Assembly (NCBI GenBank): GCA_000827205.1
Contig: KN832556.1
Location: 1 to 64,000, forward strand
Direction: 5' to 3'
DNA length: 64,000 bases
Source of the DNA: Plicaturopsis crispa FD-325 SS-3
Lineage: Eukaryota > Basidiomycota > Agaricomycetes > Amylocorticiales > Amylocorticiaceae
The translations under genes and the position numbers were made by a program. The notes below the pieces were generated by a model. It saw only the letters and a program-made list of their open reading frames with translations, ran no database searches and was not told where the DNA came from. Of the stretch, positions 33,995 to 44,737 are shown in pieces. Position 1 is the stretch's first letter; the number at the start of each line of letters is the position of its first letter.

Positions 33995-34516
33995 CTAGCA
34001 GGGACGAGCCTCAAGCCCAACACAGATCTCAAAGTATGAGACGCGCCCGTGTGCGTACAGATTAGGGGAAACTTGTAGCGACATGATAGGGAGAGATGCC
34101 CCGTAAGTCTCAGGATCGTTCGTATCGATGTTGGTAGAGCTGACGCGAACCCGATAGAGGATATGGCAATGTGGGCCTGTACAAGGTTCGGGTGTGGTAG
34201 CCGTGGGCCGCCCAAGGACGAACAGCATCGCACGTTGTATCCTCCAGAAAGATAGGCGTGGCACGATGGAAAGATGACCGTAGAACCCGTCAAAGGGGTG
34301 ACCGTACATCGGCGAGATGCCTCGTGCGTTGGGAACTAGGCTTTGCAAAGGATAGCACGTTTGACCTGCCGTTTGCGACATTCGTATGTCGAGTTCTCTG
34401 GGAGTATTGATTCTTCGTCTCCGACGTCTACACCAGCGATCGAATGGTCGACAGAGATATGCATTCGGTGTCCACTTGCACAACGTATAATAGACTTTCG
34501 AGGAGATGGAACCCAA
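33995..34516 (-). CDS. Unrecognised open frame (173 codons)
   Basis: The longest frame in this gene-poor region. It begins MGSISSKVYYTLCKW, has a basic stretch (CRRRRRRINTPREL) and no signal peptide, membrane helix or known domain that I recognise. Codon choice looks mixed and there is no neighbouring exon that joins well. It may be spurious. Confidence 0.22.
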   Translation of the reverse strand: MGSISSKVYYTLCKWTPNAYLCRPFDRWCRRRRRRINTPRELDIRMSQTAGQTCYPLQSLVPNARGISPMYGHPFDGFYGHLSIVPRLSFWRIQRAMLFVLGRPTATTPEPCTGPHCHILYRVRVSSTNIDTNDPETYGASLPIMSLQVSPNLYAHGRVSYFEICVGLEARPC

Positions 34517-34852
34517 ACACAGATAGCCTGAGTCGGTAAGTGGTAGGTTCCCGAGTAAGAGAGCTACAATTAAGAATGGAATGGATATTCCATATTTTCG
34601 TCAGTCAAATATATGCAGGTAATAGCATGGCATGCCTCACGTCGTTCAACTTTCGCGTTTTTGTATGCTAAGGAGTCCAAAGATTTCTGGACCTCTGGGC
34701 GTTCATGACGGTAAAACGCAAGTTTGCCGCTGATTTGCCGGAACGAGATGACGCGTCGGCGCGTCCGTCGTCGACTCTTGTGTTCTGTTTCCTACCTTGC
34801 TAAAGGGCATCTCGACGTCTTTCTTTTCTCCTCCAAACGATACACGGAAAAT

Positions 34853-36046
34853 ATGGACGAAGAGGAATCTAATGGGTGGCAGCTCACGGAATCGTACGTT
34901 TCTGTCTTTCATTTCAAGCTGCAGCAACGTTGAAATGAGAATGTAGGGACCCGGGCGTTTTCACGTCAGTACCAGTTTATTCTAGCACATTAGTGCTTCA
35001 ATAACGCCCCAGTAACCTGCAGAGAACTCTTAAAAACACTTGGGGTGCCGTTCATAGTTGACGACCTGTACTCTCTCGACCCCGACTCGCTCGCGTCGCT
35101 GCAGCCGCTTCACGCCTTAATTTTCCTCTTCAAATGGGTTTCCCCTTCCGCCTCAAATCCAAACGCCAAAGCCACCGGGCAACCAGATGCAGAATTCCCT
35201 GGATTTTTTGCCAACCAAGTGGTGAACAACGCGTGTGCAACTCTTGCCGTGATAAACGCTCTCGGGAACATTCCATCACTGCCTTCCACTATCCCGGATT
35301 CCCCGCTTCAAAACCTTCTTGAATTCGGCAGAGACATGGACCCGCATACGCGCGGATACGCCGTCGTGTCTGCGGACTGGCTGCGCGAAGCCCACAATGC
35401 CCTATCCCCGCCTTCCGCGGTGTCGCTTGATGGTTTGGGCTTGCCAAAAGGCGAGAAGGAAGACGCGTACCATTTTGTCGTGTATCTTCCCGTAGCTGGT
35501 GCTGTTTGGGAGCTGGACGGGTTACAACAGCATCCAATACGGCATGGTTCGTACGACGAGAAGGGCGAAGGGTGGTTAGCAACCGCCCGGGAGGTTGTTG
35601 AGGCCCGTATCGGAACGTACCCTATGGGCGCTGTAAGTTCCTCTTCGTATTTTATAATATGTTTTTAATCTAAGCCATTTCTAGCTCGAATTCTCGCTCC
35701 TGGCTTTACGTGACGACCCTCTGCCCTCACTGCAAGCGCGTCTCGCACATTTGCAGGAGACCGGTGGCAATGCGACGGACGTGATCGTCAAACTCGCCAA
35801 CGAAAACGCGAAACGCGAGAGATGGGCGGTTCGTGCTATTGATCCTTCTTATTTTTTCCATTGACCGAGGCCCACTTTTCACAGTTTGAAAATTCTTTGC
35901 GGAAGCATAACCACCTTGGCCTGGTCCATGCTTTGGTACTGGCGCTCGCGAAAGCGGGCAAACTGGACGCCGCGAAAGAAAGCGCCAAAAAGGTGATGCA
36001 GCAACGGCTAGAACGGAGAAGAGAAGTAGGCATGGAGGAAGATTGA
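34853..36046 (+). CDS. UCH37/UCHL5-type ubiquitin C-terminal hydrolase (324 aa)
   Basis: Cysteine deubiquitinase of the peptidase C12 family. In other organisms this member is bound to the 26S proteasome (via Rpn13) and to INO80. Exons 34853-34893, 34947-34964, 35023-35632, 35685-35828 and 35885-36046 join in phase. Catalytic residues are visible: Gln85 and Cys91 in FFANQVVNNACATLAVINAL, His170 in EDAYHFVVYLP and Asp185 in WELDGL. The C-terminal part (RWAFENSLRKHNHLGLVHAL..LAKAGKLDAAKESAKK) matches the helical UCH37-like extension, which separates it from the short Yuh1/UCHL3 type. Exon 2 is only 18 nt. An acidic N-terminus (MDEEESNGW) matches the family. Confidence 0.92.
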
Positions 36047-36370
36047 GGGCCACAAATGCTGCTTCATGCTGCTCTCACCTGTAGTTTATCTTTTGTTTCT
36101 TGGACCCACCACAACATTTCTCTGCTTCCTATTTACTTCTGGCTTGCTTGTACGGTCGATTATCGTGATTTACGAATAATTTACACTCGACTTTGCTGGA
36201 AGGAAGGAAGGAAGTTGTATTATCCTGGCGTGGTCCGCGTCCCGAACATGGTGCTGGTATTGGCTGCAACGCGCTTAGCGAACCTCGTGGCGCCGCCTCT
36301 GTATCAAACTTCAGCGCTTCAGCTTCAACTACAACTTGCGCACAACTATCACTGGCAGACAACCTTTACG

Positions 36371-36912
36371 ATGAACTCGTCTCCTGCTCCCTCCTCGGAT
36401 ACACGGGCGACGACGACGAATGACCCAAGGGCAGCCAATCGCGCACGATTCGAGCTCGAACTTGAATTCGTGCAATCCCTTGCAAATCCGTTTTATCTCC
36501 ACTCGCTGGCGCAGCAGAACATCCTCGACCAACCGGCCTTCGTAGGGTTTCTGCAGTATCTCATGTATTGGCGCGAGAAGGATTATGCTAGGTTCATCCA
36601 GTGCGTGTAGTTGTTGGAGAGGCGGACCTCGTATTGATGAGAGATCGCCTCACATAACTCGACGTGCAGCTACCCGCACGCCCTACACCACCTGGAATTG
36701 TTGCAGCATGCCAATTTTCGCTCGGAAATCAAGAAAGATGAATGGAGAGAATATCTCAACCAAAAGCAGTTCGACCATTGGCGCACATGGTAAGTAGTAT
36801 CAGCAACTCGCATCTCTCTGTATCTCAACTTTTGCCTTGCAGGCGGGAGCCACGGAAGGATACAACGGGAAATGACGTAACGAGCAACGATGCCATGAAA
36901 GTTGACTCGTAG
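36371..36912 (+). CDS. MED31: Mediator complex subunit 31 (139 aa)
   Basis: Small, highly conserved subunit of the Mediator middle module (yeast Soh1), contacting RNA polymerase II and Med7. Exons 36371-36600, 36670-36789 and 36843-36912 join in phase. The signature helices are [37 protein letters not shown], then [18 protein letters not shown] and [18 protein letters not shown] start at ATG 36371. The frame is open upstream but that part is non-conserved and probably leader. It lies 324 bp after the UCH37-type gene on the same strand. The acidic/polar tail ends NDAMKVDS. Confidence 0.94.
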
Positions 36913-38276
36913 TCCGAGTTGGCGCATAGCTAGGACGGTATGTATCGCACGGTGGGCTGGTTTTGTCATCGTGTCAATGCAGCACTGAACAGATGTCCAT
37001 ACCCCAGAAACTCGGCATGTTCGCATTGCGAATTCCAGGAATCTCTGCGCAAAACGCCGCAGTCCTTTCGATGACATGTGCGGCGTGCTACTAGTATCAC
37101 AGCAACCCACAGCCCTGCAATTCACTGCACAGTATCTTCGCAGAGCAGCCTCTACCCAGGCATACGAACTGCTCTTGCGAGCAGGGCGTGCATAGATAGT
37201 GTGCCATCCTATCCATCCTCTTTCTCTGACCCCATCGTGTAGCTCATGCCATTGCAATCTAGGATTCGGAGCTATAAATAAATGGCTATCTCTATGTCTG
37301 CAATTGACAGCTTTACGAGTTCCTCAAATCTTAGCGCGTACGAAGCTCGTCGAGCAACTCGTGACAAGACATTGACAGTTGGGGGGTCGTGACTGCAGGC
37401 ACTGAGTCAGTAAGCGAGGCGAATGCTCGGTGTTGTTGTAAGCTGACTGATTGACTTGTCTTCCAGATGGAAAGAGTGTTCTAAGAAGTCAAACAACGTT
37501 TGCGATAGGTTAGCACGACAGTGACCTTGAACTTTGTGCAATTTTTGGAGTGCTACGGCGTTTCAAAGGCGTATCTCCTTTGTCCTGCTGGTTTTCACAT
37601 GCGATGCCTTCGTTTTTAGCAATTCTCATATTTGAGGAGACATTGCGGCTCGATGATTGCGTTCGCCCCAGAAATCATAGCCTATCACCCATCAAGACCT
37701 TCCGTGAGCACCCCCGGCGCCGACTGACTTCCTTTTCCCACCGAAGTTGCCTCCGGCTTCCTCAGCGTCTGCTATCTCCACCACTCTCGGGAACATGTCA
37801 CCGTCAGATGACTGACCACAACTTTCACAGGTGCAGGACCTACTCCAACTCCCGCGTTTTAATCCCAACGAAATTCCTCCCGGTGTACTTTGGCCTACAG
37901 CGCGGGGCTTTCCGCGTTCACACCCGGGTTCCTAGCTGTTCTACACGGTCGTTCATATCCAATGTGGTGACGCTCGGGAACCTTTTCGGGATCCCTATCA
38001 ATGCGCCTTACAGGGACCACTCTTCCTACACAGCTGTGTCTCGGAATCGGACGCCCGTCACGGTTTCCGCAGGTCTCCAAGGAGATCCATGCGAAAGGAT
38101 GACTACACTGGCGCCTAACGATTGCTTGTTTAGCCATTCTATCAGGCGCGAGCGATAACCGAACTTCTGCCCATTCACTCCAGTCGCCTATGGCGTTCAC
38201 GAAACTATCCCGTGAACTGGTATATAAGGGCTGTTTAGGTTTGAGCGTTGTGTTCTTCATTCACACTATCTTCAGC
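36913..38276. other. Intergenic between MED31 and the AKR array
   Basis: No gene recognised. The plus frame at 37550-38158 is long but motif-free. The right end holds the AKR 1 promoter. Confidence 0.4.
38221..38227 (+). promoter_or_regulatory. TATA box of AKR 1
   Basis: TATATAA followed by GGG lies 56 bp before the ATG. Confidence 0.6.
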
Positions 38277-39547
38277 ATGCCTTCCTTCACTTTTGAGTCC
38301 ACCGCTCGTCTCTCCTCAGGTATCGTCCTCATATCGTGCCTCTTATGTGACACCTCTAGCGTCTAACATCACGATTGCAGGCTACGACATCCCCCTCCTT
38401 GGTTTTGGCGTCTTTCAGAATAATGACGCTAAACCATCTGTTGCTGAGGCTCTGCGCGTTGGATATACGTACGTATAACACCCAGGTAGCAGGGGTAAAG
38501 CGACTGACGGGCTGTGAAAAGGCACATTGACTCGGCCCAAATGTACAAGAATGAGGCCCAAGTCGGAGATGCTGTTAGGGAGAGTGGCATCGATCGCAGC
38601 GACCTCTTCATCAGTACGTGAAATTATATCCACGGGACTCTCTATGTTCCTTATGCGTAGCCAATGTAGCTAGCAAGATCTTGGGCGTAAACCAGGGGTA
38701 TGAGAGGACTCTCGCCTCTGTAGAAGAATCCCTTGACGAGTTTGACTTCGATTACTGTGCGTATAGTCGCGGCATCCAAGTGTCAATACTGATCGTGTGG
38801 ATCTAGTGGATCTGTTCCTCATTCATGACCCCAAACCTGGCAAGGAGAAGCGCCTTGCCACCTACCGTGCACTCCTCGAAAAGCGCGACGAAGGGAAGAT
38901 ACGCTCAGTCGGGGTATCGAACTAGTACGCGCATTTGATTGTTAACGACATCCAGCGACTGATTTATTGCCTAGTGGTGTACGGCACCTCGAAGAAATCA
39001 GAGAAGCAGGCCTCGAGCTCCCGGCAGTCAACCAGATCGAGGTATTCAGGTCTCCTATCAAATCGTGAGATTGCTCACAAAGAGGCTTTCGGAAAATCAT
39101 TAGCTCCACCCGCGTTGCCAACAAAAGTCTATCGTCGCATACTGCCGCGCGCACAACATCCTTGTGCAGGCCTACTCCCCGATAATGCGCGGAAACTTTG
39201 ACGAGCCCATCATTCAGAAGCTTGCTAAGAAGGTATGCTATATTATCATTATTTGTGGACGAGTCACGCTCATATTCGCACAGTATTCTAAAGAGCCCGC
39301 GCAAATTCTACTCAGGTGGTCGCTCCAGAAAGGGTATGTCTCCCGTATGTGTCCTGCTCTCTACCTGCGCCGCTAACGCTGCTTCGGCAGCTATAACCCG
39401 CTCGTCAAGTCCGCAACACCCGCACGCATTCAGTCGAATGTGCAGCTGTACGACTTCAACCTGAGCAACGAAGATATGGCGCAGCTGGACTCTCTAGACC
39501 GGGGCGACAAAGGTGCACTTCTCTGGAACCCTGTCTCCTCCCTTTGA
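38277..39547 (+). CDS. AKR 1: aldo-keto reductase (about 275 aa, nine exons)
   Basis: NADPH-dependent carbonyl reductase of the AKR superfamily (TIM barrel). Eight short introns interrupt it at the same places as in the three paralogs. In order: [24 protein letters not shown] (catalytic Asp and Tyr), [18 protein letters not shown] (catalytic Lys, when the acceptor TGTAG just before CTAGCAAG is used), [11 protein letters not shown] (catalytic His), [53 protein letters not shown], and an end at LLWNPVSSL. The full Asp-Tyr-Lys-His set points to an active enzyme. It is the most divergent member. The substrate is unknown. Confidence 0.9.
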
Positions 39548-39872
39548 TTTCTTGTGGAGGTGCGGTCCAACAAATTTACATGAAGTCGGATTAATATTCA
39601 ATTTGTATACCGGGGATGTATAACGCCTAGTGCGAAATTAGATGCCCGTGAGATTAACATGCTCGCACTGTGTTCTTATTTAAAACTTCACGGGCCTGCG
39701 TTCTGTCCCTCGAGTCAATTACTCAAATTCTGTAGGTGACCGTGCGGTGGCGCGCGGGATGATCGCATTACAGTGCTAAAACGGCAAAAATACGGAGCAC
39801 TTCTTACCGGAAACAACTACATACCACTTGCGAACTGCAAGCCCGTGGCATAGAGTCTTCTGCTACATAGTG
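39548..39872. other. Spacer between AKR 1 and AKR 2
   Basis: Short intergenic stretch. I see no gene, and only AT-rich terminator/promoter sequence. Confidence 0.5.
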
Positions 39873-41230
39873 ATGAACGATCTGAACTTGCAGTCGGTCG
39901 CCTCCCTTTCTTCAGGTAGTCATTTTTCGAGGATTATCCGATTGCAAAATCTTGACATCCAGACATCCATAGGCCACAGTATTCCTTTGCTCGGGTTCGG
40001 TGTTTACAAGAACTTCAACACGGAAGCGTCTGTTCTCGAAGCTTTTCGTGCAGGCTATAGGTGCGAAACCGTTCAATGGCGCTTTAACAGCACCGACTAA
40101 CATACTATCTTGTGCCTGCCTCATCCAGGCACATCGATTCAGCACAGATATACAGGAACGAAGCTGCTGTCGGAGAGGCTGTCAGAGACAGCGGGCTCCA
40201 GCGCGGAGACGTCTTCATAAGTGCGCAGTCTAGCCAACAATCTTCACCGCGTCGTTGATTGTATAAATACGAAGCCACGAAATGTACTTGCAAGACCCAC
40301 GGATACGAGAGTACTTTGCAAGGCGTCGAGGACTCTCTGGCACGATTCGGATTCGACTACGGTACGCCCAACCCGCATCATCTGAATTCTCGATCCGCTT
40401 AATCTAAGTACTTGCAAGTTGATTTGTTTCTGATACACGACCCGTTCTCCGGGCCCGCGAAGCGCCTAGCGACCTACCGCGCACTTCTCGAGAAGCGCGA
40501 TGCGGGCAAGATAAAGAGCGTTGGCGTATCCAACTAGTGCGTCCCTGTATCGATGTGGTATTATCAATGTTCAAGTCTTATATGACTCCTGAGACTATGG
40601 CGATGATCGTACAGCGGCATACACCATATTGAAGAGATAATGGCGGCCGGTTTAGAGCTGCCTGCTGTTAACCAGATCGAGGTATGTTCCGCAGTCATAT
40701 CTTGCGGACGTTCTCTGGCATTCACTTATTAATCCGACATGCGCCTGTAGCTCCATCCGTTCTGCCAGCAGAAGCCGATAGTCGAATTCTGTCGAGCGCA
40801 CGGAATATTCGTGCAGGCGTACTGCCCCATGATCCATGGAAAGATGGACCATCCTGTTATTATGGATCTCGCAACGAAGGTCCTTCTCCCTTACAAACCT
40901 CGTCTATGCAAGAGATTGGCTAACCGTGTCCGACGTTCATTTACACAGCTAAAAAGAGATCCTGCGCAGATTCTCATCCGTTGGTCGCTTCAAAAGGGGT
41001 ACGTACACCCAGACTGCACTCATCATCGCATTCACCATCCCGTCCCTGACTTCTCTCTGCAATACCCAACTAGATTCAGTCCGCTGCTCAAATCCGCGAC
41101 CCCCTCTCGCATCGTGTCGAACGCGCGGGTATATGACTTCGAACTGAGTCCCGAGGACATGTCTGCACTGGATATGCTTGATAAGGGGGCAGACGGCGCT
41201 GTTAGCTGGAACCCTGTCGGCGCGCCGTAA
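39873..41230 (+). CDS. AKR 2: aldo-keto reductase (about 275 aa, nine exons)
   Basis: Same architecture as AKR 1. Landmarks: [116 protein letters not shown], ending WNPVGAP. The catalytic Asp, Tyr, Lys and His are all present. I chose ATG 39873 because MNDLNLQSVASLSSG aligns with the short first exon of the other copies (..STARLSSG); the open frame upstream lacks another ATG. The next gene (F-box 2) is convergent, its stop 258 bp away. Confidence 0.9.
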
Positions 41231-41488
41231 TACGACGATTTGAGCAAACGATGCTGGTTACACGAAGCTCGGGCGCTCATTCTCTGTGGGTGTTATTCAG
41301 AGCTCATGGTATAGAAGTGGAAGCGTATCATCCGTCCAGTCTAAGCCTGTACTCTACAAATATATACTCTCTAAGTCTATATGTACTCTCTAGATCTCTA
41401 AATCTCCAAAATTGAGCAGGGTTCAGTAAGCAAATGTATGCAAGTTAATAAATATGAGTGTCTGGGCACCCCAGGCGCCGCATCCAGC

Positions 41489-43093
41489 CTATACCACTGT
41501 CTTCGTCCGCCACTCGCATTTCCTGTAGTCCCGTGTCCGAAGCGAGACACTGATATCGAGGCACTCCTCCCGCAGCGCTCTCAGCGGCCGGACCTCCTCG
41601 TCAGCAATAGAGTCCTCTGCACCGGTCAGGTTCAGATCTACCCGCACGAGGGGTACCGGTGCCGACGTCCCAGCGTCTGCAACCCGGAACCGCGACCGCA
41701 CCATCTCGGCGAACTGCTTCACAAGCAGCGGGTCTGCGTGCACGTCGTGCAGCACGAGCGTCTGCAACCGCGGACACACCTCGCCTCCCCGGAGGCTCTC
41801 CATGACCGCGTCCGTGATGTAGTCGCACCCCGCCCCGCGCCCGGGGCCGCCGTGGACCTCTAGCTTCCGCAGCGCCGGCAGGCGGGCGAGGCAGCGCGTG
41901 AAATCCGCCTCTGGCAGATGCACGTCATCGAGGCGCAGTGCTTGGAGCCCGCATCGGGAGCGCGCGAGGAGGGAGAGGAAGGGCGCGACGGGGAATGCGA
42001 AGGCGAAATGCCAGCTGCTCGAGTTCGTGATTGTGCAGACCTGGAGGCTGGGAAGGGCGAGGTGGTCGAAGAGATGGGATACGGCGTATGGGTTGCTGGC
42101 TAGAATGTGGAGGGAGATGAGGCTCTTATGCTCACGCACAGCAGTCTGGAACGCAGCCGGAGAACGGAGGGCCGGGTCTGTCAGTGTGGCGATATCGTCC
42201 ACGGTATACTCCTGTAGACTGGGCGACCACTCCAGGACGTTGAGGAAATCCTTAACGCTCCCAAGCTGCGCGGTGAGTCGGGTTAGCTGGTGCCACGGCA
42301 GTGCGGAGAAGGATACATCGCGCAGACGGTATTTGATATCCACGTCCCGCAGCTGCGGGCAATCCGCAAACAGACCCGGAGATCCAGCATCCGGCTCGCG
42401 CACCAAACGATACAGCTCCAGCTCCAGCCGTCGCAGACTGGGGAAGCCGCACTGCGGCCACGCGAGGGAGTGCAGCGCGAGGAGGTCGGGAGATAGGTAC
42501 ATGTGCTCGATCCGCGGCGCACACGAGGAGAGGATGTCGGTGATCGCGTCGCAGTAGTTCCCCGAGATGGTCATCGTCAGCGGGAGCGCGCCGCTGCGCC
42601 CGACCCAGTCCCTGAAGTGCACAGGACGCGCTTGGTACTCGAGGATCTTCACTGCAATGGAGGACCAGAGCTGCGGGGTGGAGTGCGAGATGAGGCGCCA
42701 TGCGTGGCAGACGCGGCCGAGGAGCAGGGGAGCGCGGTCGGCCCGGGGACGCGGGTCGTCCGTGAGGCAGTGGATGAATATCTTGGAGAGCATCTCGGGG
42801 GGAAGTCGACGGATTGGTGATAGGAGGTCTCGGTGGTCTTTCAGTGACTTTGATAACTCCGTTCGCTTCCTGGAAAGGTTCTCCATGACGGCCTGCATCC
42901 GAGCCATCTCTGCTTCGACAGTGGACAGACTAGACTCTAGTGCATTGACAGTCTTGCGAATGTGTAAAGCCTCTCCTGGGAATGGGAAGGCGTTCGTCCC
43001 GAGTAGAGCGGAGACTGGAGATTGGGAGGGCCACCCAGTGGAGTCGATAACAGGAACTCCGCAATTTCGGCATGATGGCTCGGTGTGCGACAT
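41489..43093 (-). CDS. F-box/LRR-like protein 2 (534 aa, single exon)
   Basis: Paralog of the gene at 18328-19929 with the same order: a CxxC near the start (SCRNCGVPV), a coiled coil (SSLSTVEAEMARMQAVMENL), an F-box (LLSPIRRLPPEMLSKIFIHC), PLLLGRVCHAWRLIS, and LRR-like repeats to the end. Expected to be an SCF ubiquitin-ligase adaptor whose target is unknown. The ATG at 43093 places the CxxC at the same spot as in the paralog. It lies inside the AKR array, transcribed against it. The two F-box genes are some 22 kb apart and clearly diverged, so the duplication is old. Confidence 0.85.
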   Translation of the reverse strand: MSHTEPSCRNCGVPVIDSTGWPSQSPVSALLGTNAFPFPGEALHIRKTVNALESSLSTVEAEMARMQAVMENLSRKRTELSKSLKDHRDLLSPIRRLPPEMLSKIFIHCLTDDPRPRADRAPLLLGRVCHAWRLISHSTPQLWSSIAVKILEYQARPVHFRDWVGRSGALPLTMTISGNYCDAITDILSSCAPRIEHMYLSPDLLALHSLAWPQCGFPSLRRLELELYRLVREPDAGSPGLFADCPQLRDVDIKYRLRDVSFSALPWHQLTRLTAQLGSVKDFLNVLEWSPSLQEYTVDDIATLTDPALRSPAAFQTAVREHKSLISLHILASNPYAVSHLFDHLALPSLQVCTITNSSSWHFAFAFPVAPFLSLLARSRCGLQALRLDDVHLPEADFTRCLARLPALRKLEVHGGPGRGAGCDYITDAVMESLRGGEVCPRLQTLVLHDVHADPLLVKQFAEMVRSRFRVADAGTSAPVPLVRVDLNLTGAEDSIADEEVRPLRALREECLDISVSLRTRDYRKCEWRTKTVV

Positions 43094-44737
43094 TGCTCTG
43101 CTGTAACGGCATGAAAGCGTAAGGTAAAGGTGAGAAATCGATACGAAGGTGGGAGCTACTCGCACATACGTTTGGACTTAAGTGGTAGGGTTAAGCCACG
43201 TCGAGGTGTAAGGTGGTTCTGCTAGATAGAGCTGAATGAACACGTACTGCAAAGTGAGAAAGGTATACACGTACGGACTGGGGCGGTGCAAAGTATAGTT
43301 GATAGATAACTCGTCTTGAATTGAGCCGAACACCAGCTACAGCCCAGAACGGTGTGTTGCTTACGGTCTAAAGCTTCAAATACTGCAGAAAGGGACAAAG
43401 AGATCAGCCTCGTATGGTTTTGGACTAGCTGGGAGAGGTTTCGTACCTCTAGTTCTAATAAATATAGCGATTTTCTACCTCTATACGGCTGCCAGGCGAG
43501 GATGATAAGCCTCGGAGCGTGCCAGCTGTCACCAATTCCACAGCAATTCCGCCCTTTAGACACGGGTAAACAGAAAGGAGAAGAGATAAGTCTTGCGTGA
43601 TGTTGGTTTATTGAAACGGTCTGCTTACCTGTCTCCTTAATAAAGATAGTGATAAGTCACCTCTATACGGCTATCGGACGAAGATAACAAGCCTTGGGCG
43701 TGCCAGCTGTCACGGAATCTACGGCAATTGCGGTTTATCGAGGCCTTTGGACAGTACTGAAGCTGATGATGAAGTGCTACGAGGCCAAGGCTCTCGCTTG
43801 AAGACCCCGCCTTGCAGTCAGAGAGGACTCCGTAGAACTAGTAGCTTATCAGATAGTCAGTGACTCAGTTTGGGTTGGGCGTTGAGTTGGCACCGCGCCC
43901 TGCTTCGATTGATGGCGCACACACGTGGCATCAACGTGGCAATTCGCCCTGTCGGCCGCTTACACCCGCGGCAGGCAGCTCTAGGCAGCTTGCCATCCTC
44001 CTCAACGTCGACTCAGACTTTGGTTGCTTGGCTCAGTATCTTGCATGAGATCGAATTCGCACTGCTTTACTGCTCGCTCTACTGTCACAATCCGCCACCA
44101 TGGCACCGGTGACGTTGTATAGGCACATCTGCGCATTTTACAGGAATTGCATCGCCCAACTCTAATTGTTCGAACTTGAAACCCGGGTACTACAGCGCTG
44201 AACATTCTACATACTATAACTTCCGAGGTGAGTATAGTATGCGTCCGTGCTCAACGGCTTTGATTGAGCGCTGATTCACGCCAAGAGTTATCTACCCCCT
44301 TCAGCGCTTCAGCGCTTATTTGAGTTCATTCCATCACTTCGAATAGCGATTGGTGGTAGGGGGCTGCGTTTCACCAGCTCGTAGAGCGACCACAGGCCAC
44401 TATATGGCTGACTTGTACGCTCGGCCATCGGGCATGCTACCATGCAATCGTGCAGCTGGCACGACCGCTGAAGCGTGATGCAGCGAGCTTTGAGCACAAG
44501 ACATGTAGTGGACTGGGTCCGCTTGAATCGCCGGTAAGGAACATGAATGGTATAACTAGCTTGTGAGCTTTGAGGCCCAAATACACACCCAATCATTCTA
44601 TCTTCTCTTCACCGCAGGTAAGCAGCCAATCGATGCACGACTGCCCTACATACTGACGTTGTCTCGTAGGATCGGTCTAATCATTAAACACCAGCCTTAG
44701 TCGCTTCATACACTCGTTCATATAATTCTATATTACG
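43094..44737. other. Intergenic with a two-copy direct repeat
   Basis: Apart from the repeat listed separately (43388-43745) I see no gene. Short frames at 43860-44112 have no motif. Confidence 0.45.
43388..43745. repeat. Diverged direct repeat, two copies of about 175-185 bp
   Basis: Copy 1 (about 43388-43560) and copy 2 (about 43571-43745) share ACCTCTATACGGCT, GCGTGCCAGCTGTCAC and AATAAA(T/G)ATAG blocks in the same order, with many substitutions. No coding capacity is conserved between them. Confidence 0.7.

Noticed and set aside
38700-38720. Loss of the catalytic Lys in AKR 1
   Set aside because: With the acceptor at TGTAG instead of the earlier GCGTAG, the exon reads [14 protein letters not shown] and keeps the Lys in register with the paralogs.
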